NCBI GenBank assembly: GCA_003022505.1
Contig: PXTQ01000044.1
Location: 1 to 7,913 of the forward strand
Length of the DNA stretch: 7,913 bases
Origin: Bacteroidetes bacterium QS_8_64_10
Lineage (GTDB): Bacteria > Bacteroidota > Rhodothermia > Rhodothermales > Salinibacteraceae
Direction: 5' to 3'
The notes under the pieces were generated by a model, which had not been told where the DNA came from, ran no database searches, and saw only the letters and a list, made by a program, of their open reading frames with translations. Shown here piece by piece: positions 6,204-7,913 of the stretch (positions are counted from its first letter, which is position 1; every line of letters begins with the position of its first letter). Both the position numbers and the translations under genes were made by a program.

Positions 6204-6243
6204 AGAGGTCGAGTTCATCATATAGCACAGCATTCTCTCTTCC
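6204..6243. other. Short leader before the esterase gene
   Basis: Forty bases separate hairpin D from the TTG start. They hold an in-frame stop (TAG at 6223-6225) that rules out any earlier start for the esterase, and a TATAGC hexamer at 6221-6226 that could be a weak -10 element, although the sequence 17 bases upstream (TTTCAT) is a poor -35. A pyrimidine run (6234-6245) rather than a Shine-Dalgarno precedes the start codon. Confidence 0.3.
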
Positions 6244-6879
6244 TTGCCTGCCTCCCGCCATCTCACCGTCGAACGCACCGCCCGCTACCTGACGCGCGGC
6301 CCCGAAGACGCCGATGAGGTGTGGCTCGCGCTGCACGGTTACGCCCAGCGCGCCGCCGAACTGCTGGATGCTCTCGGCCTACTCGACGACGGGCAACGTC
6401 GCATCGTCGCACCCGAAGCGCTCTCGCGTTTCTACCGCCGCGGCACGGACGGTGAGGTGGGCGCTTCGTGGATGACGAGCGCCGACCGCGACCGCGAAAT
6501 CCGCGATTACTTGCACTACCTCGACGCGCTCCACGAGCATCTCGACTTGGCCGGAGCCGAACGACTGTGCGTACTCGGTTTCTCGCAGGGAGCCGCGACC
6601 GCCGCGCGCTGGGCTGTTCGCGGTGCGGCAGACCCGAATCGCCTCGTCCTCTGGGCCGGCGGCCTCCCGCCCGACGTGGAGACGGCGGCCTTCCGCGACC
6701 TGCGCTTGACGCTCGTTGCAGGTGAGGACGACCGCTACGTCACGCCGGAGCGCCTGCAGCGAGAGACGCAGCGCCTCGACGAGGCAGGCGTTTCCTATCG
6801 ACTCGTGCGCTTCGAGGGGGGGCACCACATAGCCGACGCGCCGCTGCAACGGCTGCTGGGGAGCGAGACCAGCGCGTGA
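6244..6879 (+). CDS. Alpha/beta-hydrolase esterase, phospholipase/carboxylesterase type
   Basis: This cytoplasmic serine hydrolase probably acts on carboxylic or lysophospholipid esters; the substrate is unknown. The 211 residues carry the complete triad: nucleophile Ser114 in GFSQG (112-116), Asp163 in GEDDRYV (160-166) and His194 in EGGHHI (191-196). The oxyanion-side LALHGY (28-33) and an ASWMTSADRDREI segment (about 75-87), which I associate with a Bacteroidota-type branch of the carboxylesterase family, are also present. There is no signal peptide. The start is the TTG at 6244: an in-frame stop sits at 6223-6225, no ATG occurs before Met77, and the protein needs the first strand (HLTVERTARY). 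It follows the thioesterase by 126 bases filled mostly by hairpin array D, so it may have its own promoter. The fold and triad are certain; the physiological role is not. Confidence 0.92.
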   Translation: MPASRHLTVERTARYLTRGPEDADEVWLALHGYAQRAAELLDALGLLDDGQRRIVAPEALSRFYRRGTDGEVGASWMTSADRDREIRDYLHYLDALHEHLDLAGAERLCVLGFSQGAATAARWAVRGAADPNRLVLWAGGLPPDVETAAFRDLRLTLVAGEDDRYVTPERLQRETQRLDEAGVSYRLVRFEGGHHIADAPLQRLLGSETSA

Positions 6880-7039
6880 TTCGTCGCAGCCATTTTTCCG
6901 TTAACGACCGACGGATCGATCTTTATTGACTTGTTCTAACATTTGCGAGCATGGTGAGCGAGACGGAAAGAATCGGCAAACGCACATACTTCTCATCCCA
7001 CCTGCTCCCAAACACGTTCAGGTTGGCTTTGGCCTTTCG
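6880..7039. other. Intergenic region before the phosphodiesterase gene
   Basis: This 160-base gap is more AT-rich than the genes and, unlike the other gaps, shows no octamer array. The AT-rich part (6920-6945) contains AACATTTG at 6938-6945, seven of eight matches to the Bacteroidota -7 element TANNTTTG, but there is no well-spaced TTG at -33, so it is only a weak promoter candidate. Two 8-base palindromes (CGTTAACG 6899-6906 and GATCGATC 6914-6921) are also present. A 30-codon frame occupies the second half. Confidence 0.3.
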
Positions 7040-7043
7040 ATGA
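6951..7043 (+). CDS. Possible 30-residue leader ORF overlapping the phosphodiesterase start
   Basis: An ATG at 6951 opens a frame of 30 codons (MVSETERIGKRTYF, then basic/aliphatic residues ending in ALAFR). Its TGA at 7041-7043 overlaps the downstream ATG at 7040 as ATGA. Such overlaps commonly couple translation of two genes. No family is recognised, there is no ribosome site, and a frame of this length can occur by chance, so it may be nothing more than leader sequence. Confidence 0.2.
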   Translation: MVSETERIGKRTYFSSHLLPNTFRLALAFR

Positions 7044-7913
7044 GTGCGAGCAAAAAGCGTAGCAACAGTAAGCCTTCTCCCTTGACGGATCAGCAACAAA
7101 CAGACGAGCAAACGCCGCGCGAGCTTCGCGGCTTTGACCTTCAGGGCCACCGAGGGGCGCGCGGCCTGCTGCCGGAAAACACGCTTCCCGCTTTCCGCAA
7201 GGCGCTGGAGCTGGGCGTGCCGACGCTGGAACTCGACGTCGTCATCAGCGCCGACGACGAGGTCATCGTTTCGCACGACCCGTGGATGTCGGCGGAAATC
7301 TGCTCGCTGCCGTCGGGCGAGCCGGTGCCCGACGGTGAGGAAAAAACGCACCGCCTTTTCGGGATGACCTGCGACGAGATCGCGCGTTACGATTGCGGGC
7401 AGCGCGGGCATCCCGCTTTTCCCTCACAGCAGGCCCGGCCTGCCGCCAAGCCGCGCCTCACCGCCGTGATCGAGATGGCGGAGCGCTACTGCCGCGACGC
7501 GGAACGCTCGCCGCCGCGCTACAACATCGAGACGAAGATTCGCCCGGAATGGGAAGGTCGCTTCTGCCCGGACCCGGAGACGTTCACGCAACTCGTCTAC
7601 GGCGTCGTTGCGGAAACGGGCATCCTGGAGCGCGCGATGCTGCAATCGTTCGACGCGCGCACGCTCCGGGTGGCGCGGGATCTGGACGACAGCTGCACGC
7701 TCAGCATGCTCCGGGCACGGCCCGGTCAGCGCGGTTTCATCCGCAAGCTCGGCTTCACGCCGGACGTGTACAGCCCGAACCATCGGCTGTTGATGAGGCG
7801 CAGCGTGCAAGCGGCGCACCGGCGCGGCATGAAGGTCGTGCCGTGGACCGTCAACACGGAGAAGCGGATGCGTCGCCTGAGGCGCTGGGGCGTGGACGGG
7901 CTGATTACGGACT
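7040..7913 (+). CDS. Glycerophosphodiester phosphodiesterase (3'-truncated)
   Basis: The enzyme cleaves glycerophosphodiesters to glycerol 3-phosphate and an alcohol, recycling phospholipid head groups. The frame stays open to the window end (291 codons). The TIM-barrel signature is complete: HRGARGLLPENT at 37-48 (His37, Arg38, Glu46, Asn47), metal ligands Glu64 and Asp66 in LELD, the second catalytic histidine His79 in SHDP, and Glu164/Lys166 in NIETK. Later come QSFDAR, PWTVN at 268-272 and GVDGLITD at the edge, which is close to the natural C-terminus. The region after His79 (AEICSLPSG, then YDCGQRG) is of the Bacteroidota GlpQ-like kind. The ATG at 7040 gives a polar, Lys/Ser/Gln-rich N-terminus of about 30 residues without signal peptide or lipobox, so the protein is probably cytoplasmic, unlike periplasmic GlpQ. 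No other start lies between 7040 and the catalytic core. Confidence 0.94.
   Translation, partial: MSASKKRSNSKPSPLTDQQQTDEQTPRELRGFDLQGHRGARGLLPENTLPAFRKALELGVPTLELDVVISADDEVIVSHDPWMSAEICSLPSGEPVPDGEEKTHRLFGMTCDEIARYDCGQRGHPAFPSQQARPAAKPRLTAVIEMAERYCRDAERSPPRYNIETKIRPEWEGRFCPDPETFTQLVYGVVAETGILERAMLQSFDARTLRVARDLDDSCTLSMLRARPGQRGFIRKLGFTPDVYSPNHRLLMRRSVQAAHRRGMKVVPWTVNTEKRMRRLRRWGVDGLITD

Noticed and set aside
6897..6915. TCCGT/ACGGA hairpin as terminator of the esterase gene
   Set aside because: The stem is only 5 bp with a 9-base loop, and the T-run (6893-6897) lies before it rather than after it.
6899..6921. Palindromes CGTTAACG and GATCGATC as protein-binding sites
   Set aside because: Single 8-base palindromes are expected by chance in 8 kb; no second copy or matching regulator is seen.

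Overview
This is a GC-rich bacterial chromosomal window (by eye about 60% GC) holding seven protein genes, two of them cut by the window edges. The SecA has a long charged insertion before the VDEHTGR motif and no zinc-binding tail. Shine-Dalgarno sequences are almost absent, and the esterase and phosphodiesterase are of types I associate with the Bacteroidota side of the tree. Together these point to a Rhodothermota/Salinibacter-like or related Bacteroidota-Chlorobiota lineage. That placement is inference from sequence character, not from a search.

Layout: (1) 2-2368 (+), secA without its 5' part. (2) 2434-3567 (-), a polytopic membrane protein of unknown function, convergent with secA and divergent from recN. 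(3) 3639-5420 (+), recN, complete. (4) 5484-5783 (+), a small protein resembling a type II antitoxin with no toxin beside it; its tail runs out of frame into the next gene. (5) 5713-6117 (+), a hotdog acyl-CoA thioesterase of the PaaI/MenI type. (6) 6244-6879 (+), an alpha/beta-hydrolase esterase starting with TTG. (7) 7040 to the window end (+), a cytoplasmic glycerophosphodiester phosphodiesterase, 3'-truncated. Secretion (secA) and DNA repair (recN) are housekeeping functions. The esterase and phosphodiesterase would both act on lipid-derived or other ester substrates, but nothing ties all the genes into one pathway.

The most unusual structure lies between the genes. Four gene boundaries (2370-2438, 3594-3633, 5376-5431, 6116-6203) carry degenerate tandem arrays with an 8-base period. 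The unit differs from site to site (CAAACGCN-like at the first two, GGNGAACG-like at the third, GAAAGTCT-like at the fourth). Two of the arrays switch strand midway, giving long imperfect hairpins. One array forms the last codons of recN and another overlaps the stop codon of the membrane-protein gene. No gene-free stretch exceeds 300 bases; the longest is 6880-7039. I see no RNA gene, CRISPR array, insertion sequence or replication origin.
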